DNA from: Planctomycetota bacterium
Lineage (GTDB): Bacteria; Planctomycetota; J058
Length of the DNA: 44,448 nucleotides
Reading direction: 5' to 3'
Assembly (NCBI GenBank): GCA_024711205.1
Contig: JANJTH010000135.1
Span: 1-44,448, forward strand
The notes below the pieces were generated by a model that worked only from the letters and a program-made list of their open reading frames with translations, was not told the DNA's origin and ran no database searches. A program made the position numbers and the translations under genes. Positions 11,936 to 21,073 of this stretch are shown piece by piece. The first letter of the stretch is position 1, and each line of letters opens with the position of its first letter.

Positions 11936-13163
11936 AGACCTTCTTGAGCAGCGCCAGCACGATCTCCAGCACGATCAGGAGCACGATCGCCGTCTCGAGC
12001 AGCGTGTTGCGCCGCGCCTCGAGCTGCGCGCGCAGCGCCTCGTAGACGCGCGCGATCAGGCCGTGCTTGCGGGTCACGGCCTGCTGCCAGTCGGCGACGC
12101 GCAGGCGCTCGAGCGCGCCCCGGTAGACGCGCGCGAGCCAGGCGTCACCCACGACCTCGACGGACGCCTCGACGCGCTCGGCCATTTCGGTCAGGCCGAG
12201 CCAGCGCCGGTGCACGCGGCGCGTGAGCCGCGCGTAGGGGCTCCAGAGGAGCAGGCGCACGGGGGAGCGGGCGGCGCGCTCGACCTCGTCGTAGATCCGG
12301 GTCAGCTCCGCGTCGAGGACGCGGTCGTAGAAGCGCATGGCCTGCCGCTGCACGCACGCGAGCTCGAGCACCTGCGCGACGTCGTGGCCGCCGCCCGCGG
12401 GGTCGAGCACGAGCGCCGCGTCCCAGCCGATCGCCACCAGGTCGTCGTCGAGGTAGGCGTGGACGTGGCGGCGGAGCTCCGCGCGCTCGCTCGCTGCGAG
12501 CGGGCGCGCGCAGCGCTCGCCCGCGAGCAGCCACGCGAGGTCCTCGCTCGCGAGGACCTCGACGCCGGGGGGATGGCCCGCGAACGCGTCGACGAGCACG
12601 AGCGCGTAGCCCTCCACGTCGTCGGGCGCCCCCGGCGCGCCCCCGGCGTCGGCGTGGCGGGAGACCGCGTCGCCCAGGCGCGCGAGCAGCGCCCGCGTCT
12701 CGTCGCGGGCGAGCCGCTCGAGCGCCGGCGCGCGCGAGAGGCGGGCCGCGAGGGCGGCGACCTCGGCGAGCGGCGTCCCCGGGGCCAGCGGCACGTCGAA
12801 CCGGAGGGCCAGGTTGCCGTGGTCGAACACGCGGGCGGACGCAGTGACCGTCAGCGGCGCGACCGCGCCGTCACCGCCGCCCCCGGGGCCGGCCTCGAGC
12901 GCCACCGTCCGAGCGCCGAGGGCGACGTCGAGCGGCGGGTGCTTGAACACGAACACGCCGGGCGGACGCTGAGGCCCCGGGCCGCGGGCGGCCTCGCCCG
13001 CGAGGCCGCCCGTGCAGGCGGCGTGGGCGCGGTCGAGGTCGACCTCCTCGCCCACGTCGACGAGCCGCAGGCAGCGCAGCCGGCCGCGCTCGACGAGGAG
13101 CGGGCCGGCGGCCTCACCTGGCGCCGCGCCCGCGCCCGACGCCGCGCCGGAGGCCGCGTCCAC
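11934..13163 (-). CDS. DUF155/RMD1 (YagE-like) family protein
   Basis: 409 aa; ARVFDHGNLALRFDVPL, DDLVAIGWDAALVLDP, LELACVQRQAMRFYDRVLDAELTRIYDEVE and C-terminal hydrophobic helix NTLLETAIVLLIVLEIVLALLKK, the RMD1/DUF155 layout. Confidence 0.75.
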   Translation of the reverse strand: MDAASGAASGAGAAPGEAAGPLLVERGRLRCLRLVDVGEEVDLDRAHAACTGGLAGEAARGPGPQRPPGVFVFKHPPLDVALGARTVALEAGPGGGGDGAVAPLTVTASARVFDHGNLALRFDVPLAPGTPLAEVAALAARLSRAPALERLARDETRALLARLGDAVSRHADAGGAPGAPDDVEGYALVLVDAFAGHPPGVEVLASEDLAWLLAGERCARPLAASERAELRRHVHAYLDDDLVAIGWDAALVLDPAGGGHDVAQVLELACVQRQAMRFYDRVLDAELTRIYDEVERAARSPVRLLLWSPYARLTRRVHRRWLGLTEMAERVEASVEVVGDAWLARVYRGALERLRVADWQQAVTRKHGLIARVYEALRAQLEARRNTLLETAIVLLIVLEIVLALLKKV

Positions 13164-13212
13164 TAGGGCCCCGGCCGGACGCCATGCGCGACGCGGGACG
13201 CCGCGCGGCGGG

Positions 13213-13455
13213 TCAAGCGGTCGCGCGCGCCTTGCGGACGAAGTCGAGCACGCAGCCGACCGTGCGCATCTTCGCCGCGTCGAGCTCGCTGATCTCGACG
13301 TCGAGCTCGTCCTCGAGCGTCGCGAGCAGCTCGAGCGCCTCGGCCGAGCCGATCTCGAGGTCGCTCGCGAGGTCGAGCTCGGGGCGCAGCTCCTCGGGCG
13401 CGCGCTTCGCCACGCGGGCGATCGTCGCCAGGGCCTTCTCGGTCGGGTCGATCAC
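13213..13455 (-). CDS. Acyl carrier protein
   Basis: 80 aa from GTG at 13455 with SD GGAGGAACGAC: MIDPTEKALATIARVAKRAPEELRPELDLASDLEIGSAEALELLATLEDELDVEISELDAAKMRTVGCVLDFVRKA; Ser in the IGSAEALELL helix. GTGA overlap with the upstream gene. Confidence 0.85.
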   Translation of the reverse strand: MIDPTEKALATIARVAKRAPEELRPELDLASDLEIGSAEALELLATLEDELDVEISELDAAKMRTVGCVLDFVRKARATA

Positions 13456-15134
13456 GTCGTTCCTCCGTCGGGGGTCGGCCGCAGCCGCCACAGGACGCCC
13501 TCGAGGGCGCCCTCCAGGTAGCGCGCGCGGACGGCGCTCCGCTGGACCTTCCCCGAGCTGGTCTTGGGGAGCGTCCCGCGCCGCACGAACACGAGGTCGA
13601 ACAGGGGCGCCACGTCGTGCGCCGCGCGCCCGCGCAGCGCGTCCGTCGCCTCGGGCGCGGGCGCCTCGCGGACCTCGACCACGAGCACGGGCACCTCGCG
13701 GCGCGCGTGCTCGACGCTGAAGGCCGCGGCGCGCCCGCCGTCGAGGTCGATCAGGTCCTGCGCGAGCCACTCGAGCTCGTGCGGCGCGACGTTCGCCCCG
13801 TCGAGCACGAGCAGGTCCTTCACGCGCCCGGTCACGTAGAGCTCGCCGTCGCGCAGGTAGCCCAGGTCGCCCGTGCGGAACCACCCGTCGCGGCGGGCCG
13901 CCGCGGTCGCCTCCTCGTCCAGGAAGTAGCCGAGGAACACCGACGTCCCGCGCAGGCACACCTCGCCCTCGGCGCCGTCGTCGAGCGGGCGCCCGTCCTC
14001 CGGGGCGCGCACCGAGACCTCGAGGCCCTCGAGCGGCGGCCCGCACGAGACGAGCCCGTCGCGCACGACCGTCGGCCGGCGCGCCGGGCACATGGTCGCG
14101 GCGAGCGTCGCCTCGGCGAGCCCGTAGCAGGGGAGGAACGCGGCCCGGTCGAAGCCCGCCGGCGCGAAGCGCGCCGCGAAGTCGTCGAGCGTGGCCGGCC
14201 GGACCATCTCGGCCCCGCAGCAGGCGAGCCGCCAGCGCGACAGGTCGAGGCCGGCCACCTTGTCCGCGGGCACGCGGTCGACGCACCACTGGTAGCCGAA
14301 GTTCGGCGCCGTCGTGACGACCGTCGTCGGCTGCGCGGCGATCGCCTCGAGCCAGCGCCGCGGCGTGCCGAGGAACGCCTCGGGCGGCATGAGCGCGAGC
14401 CCGACCCCGTGGTAGAGCGCCGTGAACGTCATGCCCACGAGCCCCATGTCGTGGTAGAGCGGCAGCCAGCTCACGTAGGTCTCGTCCGCGTGCCCCGCCC
14501 CGCGCGCGACGATCCCGTGCGCGTTCGCGGCCAGGTTCGCGTGGCTGATCGCGACGGCCTTGGGCGTCTGCGTCGACCCGCTCGTGAGCTGCACGTAGGC
14601 GAGCTCGCCCGGCGCGGGCGACGGGGGCGCCGGCGGGACCGCCGCGAGGTCGGGGTCGTCGGGGACGACGAGGGCCGCGCGGCCGGCCTCGGCCGCGACG
14701 TCGGCCGTCGTGACGAGGTGGTTCGCGCCGAACCGCTCGAGGAGCCCGAGCCTGCGCCGGAACACCTCGAGCCCGCCGATCGCCTTCGGGAGCGCGAGGC
14801 AGCAGGGGACCGCGCCCAGGAGCGCCGCGCCCAGGAACGTCTCGATCAGCTCGTGCGAGGTGTTCAGGCACAGGTAGACGAGCTCGCCCGGGCGGACCCC
14901 GCTCGCGGCGAGCCACGCCGCGCGCGCGCGGGCGCGCGCGGCGACCTCCGGGTAGGGGCGCCGGACCTCGTTGCGGCCGCGGCGGTCGTAGACCGTGAGC
15001 CCGGCCTCGGGGCGCTCCGCGAGGCGGTCGACGAGCTCGACGAGCGAGCGGGGGAGGGGGAACGCGGGCACGTGGGGACGCTCCGAGGGCGCGCGGGCGG
15101 CGGGCCGCGGGCGGCCCGGATCGGCGGGGATCAT
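13452..15134 (-). CDS. Fatty-acyl-AMP ligase (FAAL-like, AMP-binding superfamily)
   Basis: ELAYVQLTSGSTQTPKAVAISHANL, SWLPLYHDMGLVGMTFTALYHGVGLALMPPEAFL, PCYGLAEATLAATMC, GWFRTGDLGYLRDGELYVTGRVKDLLVLDGANVAPHELEW, LPKTSSGKVQRSAVR. Start assigned to ATG 15134; the ORF is open upstream. Confidence 0.9.
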   Translation of the reverse strand: MIPADPGRPRPAARAPSERPHVPAFPLPRSLVELVDRLAERPEAGLTVYDRRGRNEVRRPYPEVAARARARAAWLAASGVRPGELVYLCLNTSHELIETFLGAALLGAVPCCLALPKAIGGLEVFRRRLGLLERFGANHLVTTADVAAEAGRAALVVPDDPDLAAVPPAPPSPAPGELAYVQLTSGSTQTPKAVAISHANLAANAHGIVARGAGHADETYVSWLPLYHDMGLVGMTFTALYHGVGLALMPPEAFLGTPRRWLEAIAAQPTTVVTTAPNFGYQWCVDRVPADKVAGLDLSRWRLACCGAEMVRPATLDDFAARFAPAGFDRAAFLPCYGLAEATLAATMCPARRPTVVRDGLVSCGPPLEGLEVSVRAPEDGRPLDDGAEGEVCLRGTSVFLGYFLDEEATAAARRDGWFRTGDLGYLRDGELYVTGRVKDLLVLDGANVAPHELEWLAQDLIDLDGGRAAAFSVEHARREVPVLVVEVREAPAPEATDALRGRAAHDVAPLFDLVFVRRGTLPKTSSGKVQRSAVRARYLEGALEGVLWRLRPTPDGGTT

Positions 15135-15243
15135 ACCCCCGGGGCCGGGCGCGCTCGATCCCCGCCTCGTGAGCGGCGCCCCGCCAGCGCGGCCGGCCCG
15201 CTCGCTCGTGGCGGGCGGGGCCGGGTCGGCTACAACGGCGCGC

Positions 15244-15672
15244 ATGTACCGCGCCGTGCGGGAGTTCGAGTCCGACGTGGCCCCCGGCGCCCTCCTCGAC
15301 GTGGTCTGGGAGGTCGAGCGCTACCCGGACTTCGTCAAGGGCGTGCGCGCGGTCGACGTCCTCTCGCGCGACGACCACCGCTGCCTGGCCCGCTTCACGG
15401 CCGGCCTCGCGGGCATGGACTTCCACTACGTGCTCGCGTGCGAGCGCGACCCGGCCGAGGTCCGCTGGGCCCGCGTCTCGGGCGCCTTCCACGACGCGGC
15501 CGGCCGCATGACCCACCTCGGCGGGCACCAGTTCCGCTACGAGAACGCGCTCGACCCCGGCTTCGCCGTGCCGGAGTTCGCGGTCCGCTTCGTGCTCGAG
15601 CGCAGCCTGCCCCGCCTGATCCGCGAGTTCACCGACCGCGCCCGCGCCCGGGCGCGGGCGACCGGGTCCTGA
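15244..15672 (+). CDS. SRPBCC / polyketide-cyclase-like (START-fold, coenzyme Q-binding COQ10-type) protein
   Basis: 142 aa; MYRAVREFESDVAPGALLDVVWEVERYPDFVKGVRAVDVLSRDDHRCLARFTAGLAGMDFHYVLACERDP; divergent from the FAAL gene. Confidence 0.75.
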   Translation: MYRAVREFESDVAPGALLDVVWEVERYPDFVKGVRAVDVLSRDDHRCLARFTAGLAGMDFHYVLACERDPAEVRWARVSGAFHDAAGRMTHLGGHQFRYENALDPGFAVPEFAVRFVLERSLPRLIREFTDRARARARATGS

Positions 15673-15724
15673 CGCGAGCCTCGCGCGGGGGCCCGAAGCG
15701 TTGCGATCGCGTCAGGCGGCAGGC

Positions 15725-15985
15725 ATGGACGCTGCCCTGGCGAGGTTCCTGGCCCGGCACGCGGTCTCCGAGCGGGAGGCCGTCGAGCGGGACGTCGCCG
15801 AGCTGCGCGGCCTCGGTCCCGAGGCGACCTGGGCCCCGATCGACGCCGTCTGCCGCTCCGCCGCCGACGTGCTCTCGATGCGGCCGGACCGCGTCGACGC
15901 CCTGGGGCAGCGCGATCCGCCCCACCCGAGCTACGACGCCGTCGTGCGCCGGCTCCGCGCGGTCGCCGCGGGCGAGCGCGCGTGA
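15725..15985 (+). CDS. Small hypothetical protein
   Basis: 86 aa, MDAALARFLARHAVSEREAVERDVAELRGLGPEATWAPIDAVCRSAADVLSMRPDRVDALGQRDPPHPSYDAVVRRLRAVAAGERA; consistent codon bias; no family recognised. Confidence 0.5.
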   Translation: MDAALARFLARHAVSEREAVERDVAELRGLGPEATWAPIDAVCRSAADVLSMRPDRVDALGQRDPPHPSYDAVVRRLRAVAAGERA

Positions 15986-16009
15986 CGAACGAAGCGGCTC
16001 GAGGGCCCA

Positions 16010-16038
16010 GGCGGGGCGGCGCGCGGCGCCGCCCTGCC
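16010..16038. terminator. Putative bidirectional terminator hairpin between convergent genes
   Basis: ggcggggcggcg (16010-16021), loop cgcgg, cgccgccctgcc (16027-16038); 12-bp stem with one G-T pair; abuts the stop codon at 16041. Confidence 0.6.
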
Positions 16039-16040
16039 CG

Positions 16041-17483
16041 CTAGTGCAGGAGCACGCGCTTCGCGACCCGCAGGTCGTTCACGAGGTCCTTGACGCTCCG
16101 CAGGCGCGAGAGCCGGTTCGCGATCACCTTGGGCCGGAGGTAGAACGTCCGGTACGCGTGCCGCTCGAGCTCCTCGAGCTTCTCGTTCGTGAGCTGCGGG
16201 TAGCTGATCATGGCCTTGCCCATGGGGTTCAGGTCGTCCGTCTCGTCGATCAGGTAGCCGTTCTCCTTGCAGTAGTCGAAGAAGGCCGTCCCCTTGAAGG
16301 GGGTCGCGATCGCGAACATGACGTTCGTGATGTCGAGCTGCTTGAGCTCGCGCAGCGTCCAGAGGATGTCCTCGGGCGTCTCGTCCGGCGTCGTGCCGAA
16401 CATGATGTTCAGCTTGGGCGAGATCCCGTGCTTGCGGAGCAGGCGGATCGCCGTGTAGACGTCGCGGACATCGAGGTCCTTGTTGATCCGGTCGAGCACG
16501 TCCTGCTTGAGGCTCTCGACGCCGATGTCGATCGAGCGGCAGCCGGCCTTCGCGAGCGCGGCGACCACCTCCTCGTCGGTCAGGAAGTCGGCCCGCGAGA
16601 GCATGCCCCACTCCATCTGGTAGGGGGCGACCCGCTCGCAGATCTCGAGCGTGCGCTTCTTGGCCCACAGGAACTGGTCGTCCGCGATGTGCAGCGACTT
16701 GTAGCCGTGCTCCTTGAGCCAGCGGAACTCCGCCTCGATCCGGGCGGGCGAGGCCTTGGTCACCGGGGGCTTGCGGCCGAGCGTGCGGAAGCCCTCCATC
16801 TCGCGCGAGAAGCTGATCGCGTTCGGCACGCAGAACGAGCAGCGGAACGAGCAGCCGCGCGACGTGAGCACGAGCGCGTGCGGGCGGCCCTGGTACTTCG
16901 GGTTGAAGTAGCGGTGCTTGTAGCGGTCGAGCGACGGGTGGTCGCGGGCCGGGATCGGCAGGTCGTCGAACGGGATGTACCCGCGCGGGTCCGGGTCGTA
17001 GGTCACGACCTTGCCCTGCTCCGGCTCGAAGCGGCTGAGCCCGTAGGGGGCCTGCATCTCGCCCAGGACGAGCTCCGTGAGCGCGCGCTCCATCTCGCCG
17101 CGGATCACGACGACCTTGGGGTCCGTCCCGATGTACTCCTCGGGCACTCGCGTGGCCTCGGGCCCGTGGACGAGGATCGTCGCCTCGGGGCGGAGCCGGC
17201 GGAGCTTCGCGATCCAGTGCTTGTCGGTCGGCTTGGCGAGCACGACCGCGTGGAGCACGAGGTAGTCGACGGGGCCGGCGCGCAGGCGCTCGGTGAACGC
17301 CGCCTCGTCGTCGCCGAGCAGGCTCGCGTCGAGGTAGTCGACCTCGACCCCGCGCTCGTGGAGCATGGTGAAAGCGTAGAGGTTCCCCAGGTCGGGGAAG
17401 TGGTAGAGCTCGTACGTGCAGCCGGCGAAGCGCTCGGGGCTGCGCGCGGTGACGGCGGGCGGCTCGAGGAACATGACCTTCAT
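16041..17483 (-). CDS. B12-binding-domain radical SAM protein
   Basis: MKVMFLEPPAVTARSPERFAGCTYELYHFPDLGNLYAFTMLHERGVEVDYLDA (cobalamin-binding-like N-terminus); TSRGCSFRCSFCVPNAISF (CX3CX2C); SLHIADDQFLW; RSIDIGVESLKQDVLDRINKD; LNIMFGTTPDETPEDI. Confidence 0.92.
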   Translation of the reverse strand: MKVMFLEPPAVTARSPERFAGCTYELYHFPDLGNLYAFTMLHERGVEVDYLDASLLGDDEAAFTERLRAGPVDYLVLHAVVLAKPTDKHWIAKLRRLRPEATILVHGPEATRVPEEYIGTDPKVVVIRGEMERALTELVLGEMQAPYGLSRFEPEQGKVVTYDPDPRGYIPFDDLPIPARDHPSLDRYKHRYFNPKYQGRPHALVLTSRGCSFRCSFCVPNAISFSREMEGFRTLGRKPPVTKASPARIEAEFRWLKEHGYKSLHIADDQFLWAKKRTLEICERVAPYQMEWGMLSRADFLTDEEVVAALAKAGCRSIDIGVESLKQDVLDRINKDLDVRDVYTAIRLLRKHGISPKLNIMFGTTPDETPEDILWTLRELKQLDITNVMFAIATPFKGTAFFDYCKENGYLIDETDDLNPMGKAMISYPQLTNEKLEELERHAYRTFYLRPKVIANRLSRLRSVKDLVNDLRVAKRVLLH

Positions 17484-17535
17484 GCGTTGCCTGGCTCCCT
17501 TGGGGGGTTCGGGCTCTGGGCTCGGGGTGCGGTGA

Positions 17536-18666
17536 TCAGGCGCGGACGGCGACCGGCGCCGGCGCGACCGCGCGCGGGGCCGGGTCGGGCTCGGCGTAGC
17601 GGTGGAGGAAGGCGTCGCAGCCCTGGCAGGCCGGGTGGACCCCCGGCCCGTAGAAGCGCTTGAACGCCTCGGAGCCCCACACCGCCTCGAGCGGCTGCTC
17701 GACGAGGTTGCCGAGCTTGTGGCCGCGCAGGAGGCAGCAGGGCGCCACGTTGCCGTGGACGTCGACGTAGATGTAGCTGTCGAGCCGCATGCAGAAGCTG
17801 TCGGCGCGCGACGCGAGCTTGAGCAGGACCCCGTGGTCGTTCACCGACCCGAGCGGGACCCCGCGGAGGGCCGCGCGCTGGCGGGCGCGCTCGATCAGGC
17901 CCCGCTCCTCCTCCCAGGTCGGGCGGCGGAGGTCGGGGCGCCCGCGCACATCGAGGCGCACGAGGTTCACGGCCTGGAACCCGAGGTCCGCCGCGAAGTC
18001 GACGAGGCGCTCGATCGTGTCGCCGCTGCCCGGGAACAGGACGACCTGGAGCCGGACCTCGGGGGCGGGGGCCCCGCGGGCCGCCTGCGCGTGGCGCCGC
18101 TCGAGGAGCCGCCGGAGGTGCGCCACGACCTTGGGCGGCGTCGGGTGCCCGTCGCGCGCGACGCGGTTCTCGTGGCCCTTCATGGGGTTCGTCGGCGTCG
18201 CGCCCGCGTCGCGCGGGGGCGGGGCCTGGGGGTCGCCCTCGGCCCAGGGCAGCTCCTCGAGCGAGACGTTGATCCGCGAGACGCGCCGCTCGAGGACCTT
18301 GTCGATCATGCGGTCCGTGAGCAGGTGCCCGTTCGTCGTGAAGCCGACGTCGCAGCCGGGGAAGCGCGCGTGGGCCCGGTCGATCATGTCGAACAGGTGG
18401 GGGTGCATGAGCGGCTCGCCCCAGCCCGTGAGCGTGATCGAGTGCGGCGCGTCGAGCCGGCCGAGCACGGCCTCGAAGGTCTCGAGCGACATGTCCTGCT
18501 CGGGGACCTTGAGGAGCGTGAGCCGCGGGCACATGTCGCAGTCGAGGTTGCAGCGGTTCGTGACCTCGAGCTGGACCTCGCGGGGCACGCGCGCGCGCAC
18601 GCCCAGCGCGAGCCGCGCGAGCTTCGTCCCGTCCCGATAGAGCTTGAGGAGCCGACGCTTCGCCAT
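17536..18666 (-). CDS. Radical SAM protein with SPASM-like C-terminal cysteine cluster
   Basis: QLEVTNRCNLDCDMCPR (CX3CX2C); ITLTGWGEPLMHPHLFDMI; FTTNGHLLT; C-terminal DSFCMRLDSYIYVDVHGNVAPCCLLRGHKLGNL...HPACQGCDAF. Start ATG at 18666. Confidence 0.92.
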   Translation of the reverse strand: MAKRRLLKLYRDGTKLARLALGVRARVPREVQLEVTNRCNLDCDMCPRLTLLKVPEQDMSLETFEAVLGRLDAPHSITLTGWGEPLMHPHLFDMIDRAHARFPGCDVGFTTNGHLLTDRMIDKVLERRVSRINVSLEELPWAEGDPQAPPPRDAGATPTNPMKGHENRVARDGHPTPPKVVAHLRRLLERRHAQAARGAPAPEVRLQVVLFPGSGDTIERLVDFAADLGFQAVNLVRLDVRGRPDLRRPTWEEERGLIERARQRAALRGVPLGSVNDHGVLLKLASRADSFCMRLDSYIYVDVHGNVAPCCLLRGHKLGNLVEQPLEAVWGSEAFKRFYGPGVHPACQGCDAFLHRYAEPDPAPRAVAPAPVAVRA

Positions 18667-18906
18667 GCTGCCCACCCAGCAGAGCACACCGCGGGCCCGA
18701 CGTCGCGCGCCGGGTCCGACCGGCGGAAACCATACCAGAAAGTACGAGTTCGACGGAAGGACCGACCTCGGCCTGGCCCCGGATCGCCGGTTTTCCGGCG
18801 CTGACACGGCGGAGGATCCGGCAGGTCGAGGCGGTTACCTTGGGCCCTCGCACGTGGGCCCTCGCGGGGGCCGGGCCTCGGAGGAGGCCGGGCGACGGGA
18901 GCGGCG

Positions 18907-19818
18907 GTGAGCCTCCGAGAGTTCGTGGCGCTCGGGACCTCGAGCCAGGTCCCCACCCGTTACCGCAACCACAACGGCTACCTGCTCCGCTGGGACGGCG
19001 CGGGGTTCCTGTTCGACCCGGGCGAGGGGACCCAGCGCCAGTTCATCATGGCGGACATCGCGGTCCCCGAGGTGCGCCGGATCTTCATCACGCACTTCCA
19101 CGGCGACCACGCGCTCGGCCTGGCCGGGATCGTCCAGCGCCTCTCGCTCGACCGCGTCCCGCACCCCGTCGAGATCTTCTTCCCGAAGAGCGGGCAGGCC
19201 TACTACGAGCGGCTGATCCGCTCGACGATCTACCACCGCGTCGTCGAGCTCGTGCCCCGCCCCGTCGACGCGCCCGGCGTCGTGCTCGAGGACGAGACGT
19301 TCTCGATCGAGGCCCACCCGCTCGTCCACTCGGTCGACACGTGGGGCTACCGGATCAAGGAGCGCGACGGCGTGCGGTTCGAGAAGGAGCTCCTCGACGC
19401 GCGCGGGGTCGTGGGCCCGCTCGTGGGCCGTCTCCAGCGCGAGGGCGCGGTCGAGGGCCCGCAGGGCCGCGTCACGCTCGACGAGGTGACGACGAAGAAG
19501 CGCGGCGCGGCCTTCGGCTTCGTCATGGACACGCGCCCCTGCGAGGGCGCGCTCGCGCTCGTGCGCGGCTGCGACCTCGCCGTCGTCGAGTCGACCTACC
19601 TCGAGGAGCACGCCGACCTCGCGCGCGACCACAAGCACCTCACCGCGCGCGAGGCCGCGCGGATCGCGCTCGAGGGCGGCACGCTCGGGACCCTGGTCCT
19701 GACGCACTTCTCGCAGCGCTACGCGAGCACGAAGCCCTTCGTGGCCGAGGCCCGCGAGGTGTTCCCGCGCGTCCGCGCCGTGCGCGACCTCGACCGGGTG
19801 CCCCTCCCGCGGCCGTGA
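18907..19818 (+). CDS. rnz: Ribonuclease Z (metallo-beta-lactamase fold)
   Basis: FLFDPGEGTQRQFIMADIAVPEVRRIFITHFHGDHALGLAGIVQRL; MDTRPCEGALALVRGCDLAVVESTYLEEH; LVLTHFSQRY. GTG start. Confidence 0.85.
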   Translation: MSLREFVALGTSSQVPTRYRNHNGYLLRWDGAGFLFDPGEGTQRQFIMADIAVPEVRRIFITHFHGDHALGLAGIVQRLSLDRVPHPVEIFFPKSGQAYYERLIRSTIYHRVVELVPRPVDAPGVVLEDETFSIEAHPLVHSVDTWGYRIKERDGVRFEKELLDARGVVGPLVGRLQREGAVEGPQGRVTLDEVTTKKRGAAFGFVMDTRPCEGALALVRGCDLAVVESTYLEEHADLARDHKHLTAREAARIALEGGTLGTLVLTHFSQRYASTKPFVAEAREVFPRVRAVRDLDRVPLPRP

Positions 19819-20198
19819 GCGGAGCCAACAGGCCTCGCCTGGCCGACCGCCAGGAGGGAGGTCGGCCGAGCACGACCCGCCCTCGAAGCCGACCGAGCGC
19901 GGCGGCGACCGCGCCCCGGCGCGGGACCGCCCTCCCACGACCTCGCGCGGCCGGGTGTTTCGGATCCGCGCCGCACCTCACCGCACGTTGACGGCGCGCG
20001 CGAGCGGGAACCCGCAAGCGTCCCCCGCGCAATGAATTGCGCGCCCCGGCGCAGAGATGCCGCAACACGACCGTGGGACGCCTCGTCCATCCGAAACAGA
20101 GGGGACACGAGGCGCGTTGACCCGTATCATTCGGACCTTCGCCGGTCGTCCACGCCTGGACACCTCGAGTCCGGCCCTGGACTCCCACGGAGGGGACC

Positions 20199-21014
20199 AT
20201 GATCCGAAGCGCCGCCCGTTGCCTCGCCGCCCTCCTCCTCGTCACGTCGCTGGCCGCGGCCCAGTCGACCGGCGGCCCCGGCGCAGGGACCGGCACGAAC
20301 CCGCCCGCGGGCGGCGGCGCTGGCGGCGCCCCGGTCGCGACGGACCTCGACCTCCCGCTCGACAAGCCGGTGTTCACGGGCGACCCGAACGACCTGAACC
20401 CGCCGCCCGTCACGCCGCCCGACACGCCCGACCCGCGCGACGAGCCGCCCCCCACGATCTACGGCGAGGAGATCACGACCGAGGGGAGCACGATCTTCTA
20501 CGTGCTCGACATCTCCGGCTCCATGGGCTGGGACAGCCGGAGCTACACCGACATCGAGGGTCGGACCCGCAACGGGAACCGCCTCGAGCGGGCCAAGGTC
20601 GAGCTGATCCGCTCGATCTCGGCGCTCTCCCGCAACTTCAGCTTCAACATCATCGCGTTCGACTGCGGCACGCGGCAGTGGCAGCGGTCCATGCAGGAGG
20701 CCACCGACGGGAACAAGCAGTCGGCCTCGGCGTGGGTCCGCGCGCTCCAGCCCGTCGGCGCGACCGGGACGGGCCCGGCGGTGTGCCTCGCGCTCGGCGC
20801 GCGCGACAACAAGGCCGTCGTGCTCCTCACCGACGGCGCGCCCTGCTGCGGCTCGAGCCCGGAGACCATGGACGGCCACCGGCGCATGATCCGCACGGCC
20901 AACCGCCAGGGCGCCACGATCAACGTGTTCGGGATCGCCGCGAGCGGGTCCTACCGCTCGTTCTGCCAGAACATCGCCGGAGACTCGGGCGGCTCGTACT
21001 TCGACGTCCCGTAG
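20199..21014 (+). CDS. Exported von Willebrand factor A (VWA) domain protein, copy 1
   Basis: 271 aa; signal peptide-like N-terminus (ALLLVTSLAAAQS), Gly/Pro-rich linker, MIDAS FYVLDISGSM...GATGTGPA...VVLLTDGAP. Confidence 0.9.
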   Translation: MIRSAARCLAALLLVTSLAAAQSTGGPGAGTGTNPPAGGGAGGAPVATDLDLPLDKPVFTGDPNDLNPPPVTPPDTPDPRDEPPPTIYGEEITTEGSTIFYVLDISGSMGWDSRSYTDIEGRTRNGNRLERAKVELIRSISALSRNFSFNIIAFDCGTRQWQRSMQEATDGNKQSASAWVRALQPVGATGTGPAVCLALGARDNKAVVLLTDGAPCCGSSPETMDGHRRMIRTANRQGATINVFGIAASGSYRSFCQNIAGDSGGSYFDVP

Positions 21015-21041
21015 CCCAGGCCGCGCGCCACGACCACCGAT

Positions 21042-21073
21042 GACGCCGGGGACCCTCGCGGGGCCCCGGCGTC
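21042..21073 (+). terminator. Hairpin terminator after VWA copy 1
   Basis: gacgccgggg (21042-21051) pairs with ccccggcgtc (21064-21073); inner ccc/ggg; no strong T-tract. Confidence 0.5.

Noticed and set aside
14917-14944. Perfect CG-rich palindrome cgccgcgcgcgc-gcgg-gcgcgcgcggcg
   Set aside because: Inside the FAAL CDS, encoding Ala-Arg repeats (AARARARAAW); explained by codon bias, so weak evidence for a functional Z-DNA or hairpin site.
13617-17663. 1348-aa plus-strand ORF spanning antisense FAAL and radical SAM genes
   Set aside because: Crosses several real genes on both strands; compositionally artefactual.
20116-20145. TTGACC as a sigma70 -35 element upstream of VWA copy 1
   Set aside because: No convincing -10 hexamer at appropriate spacing.
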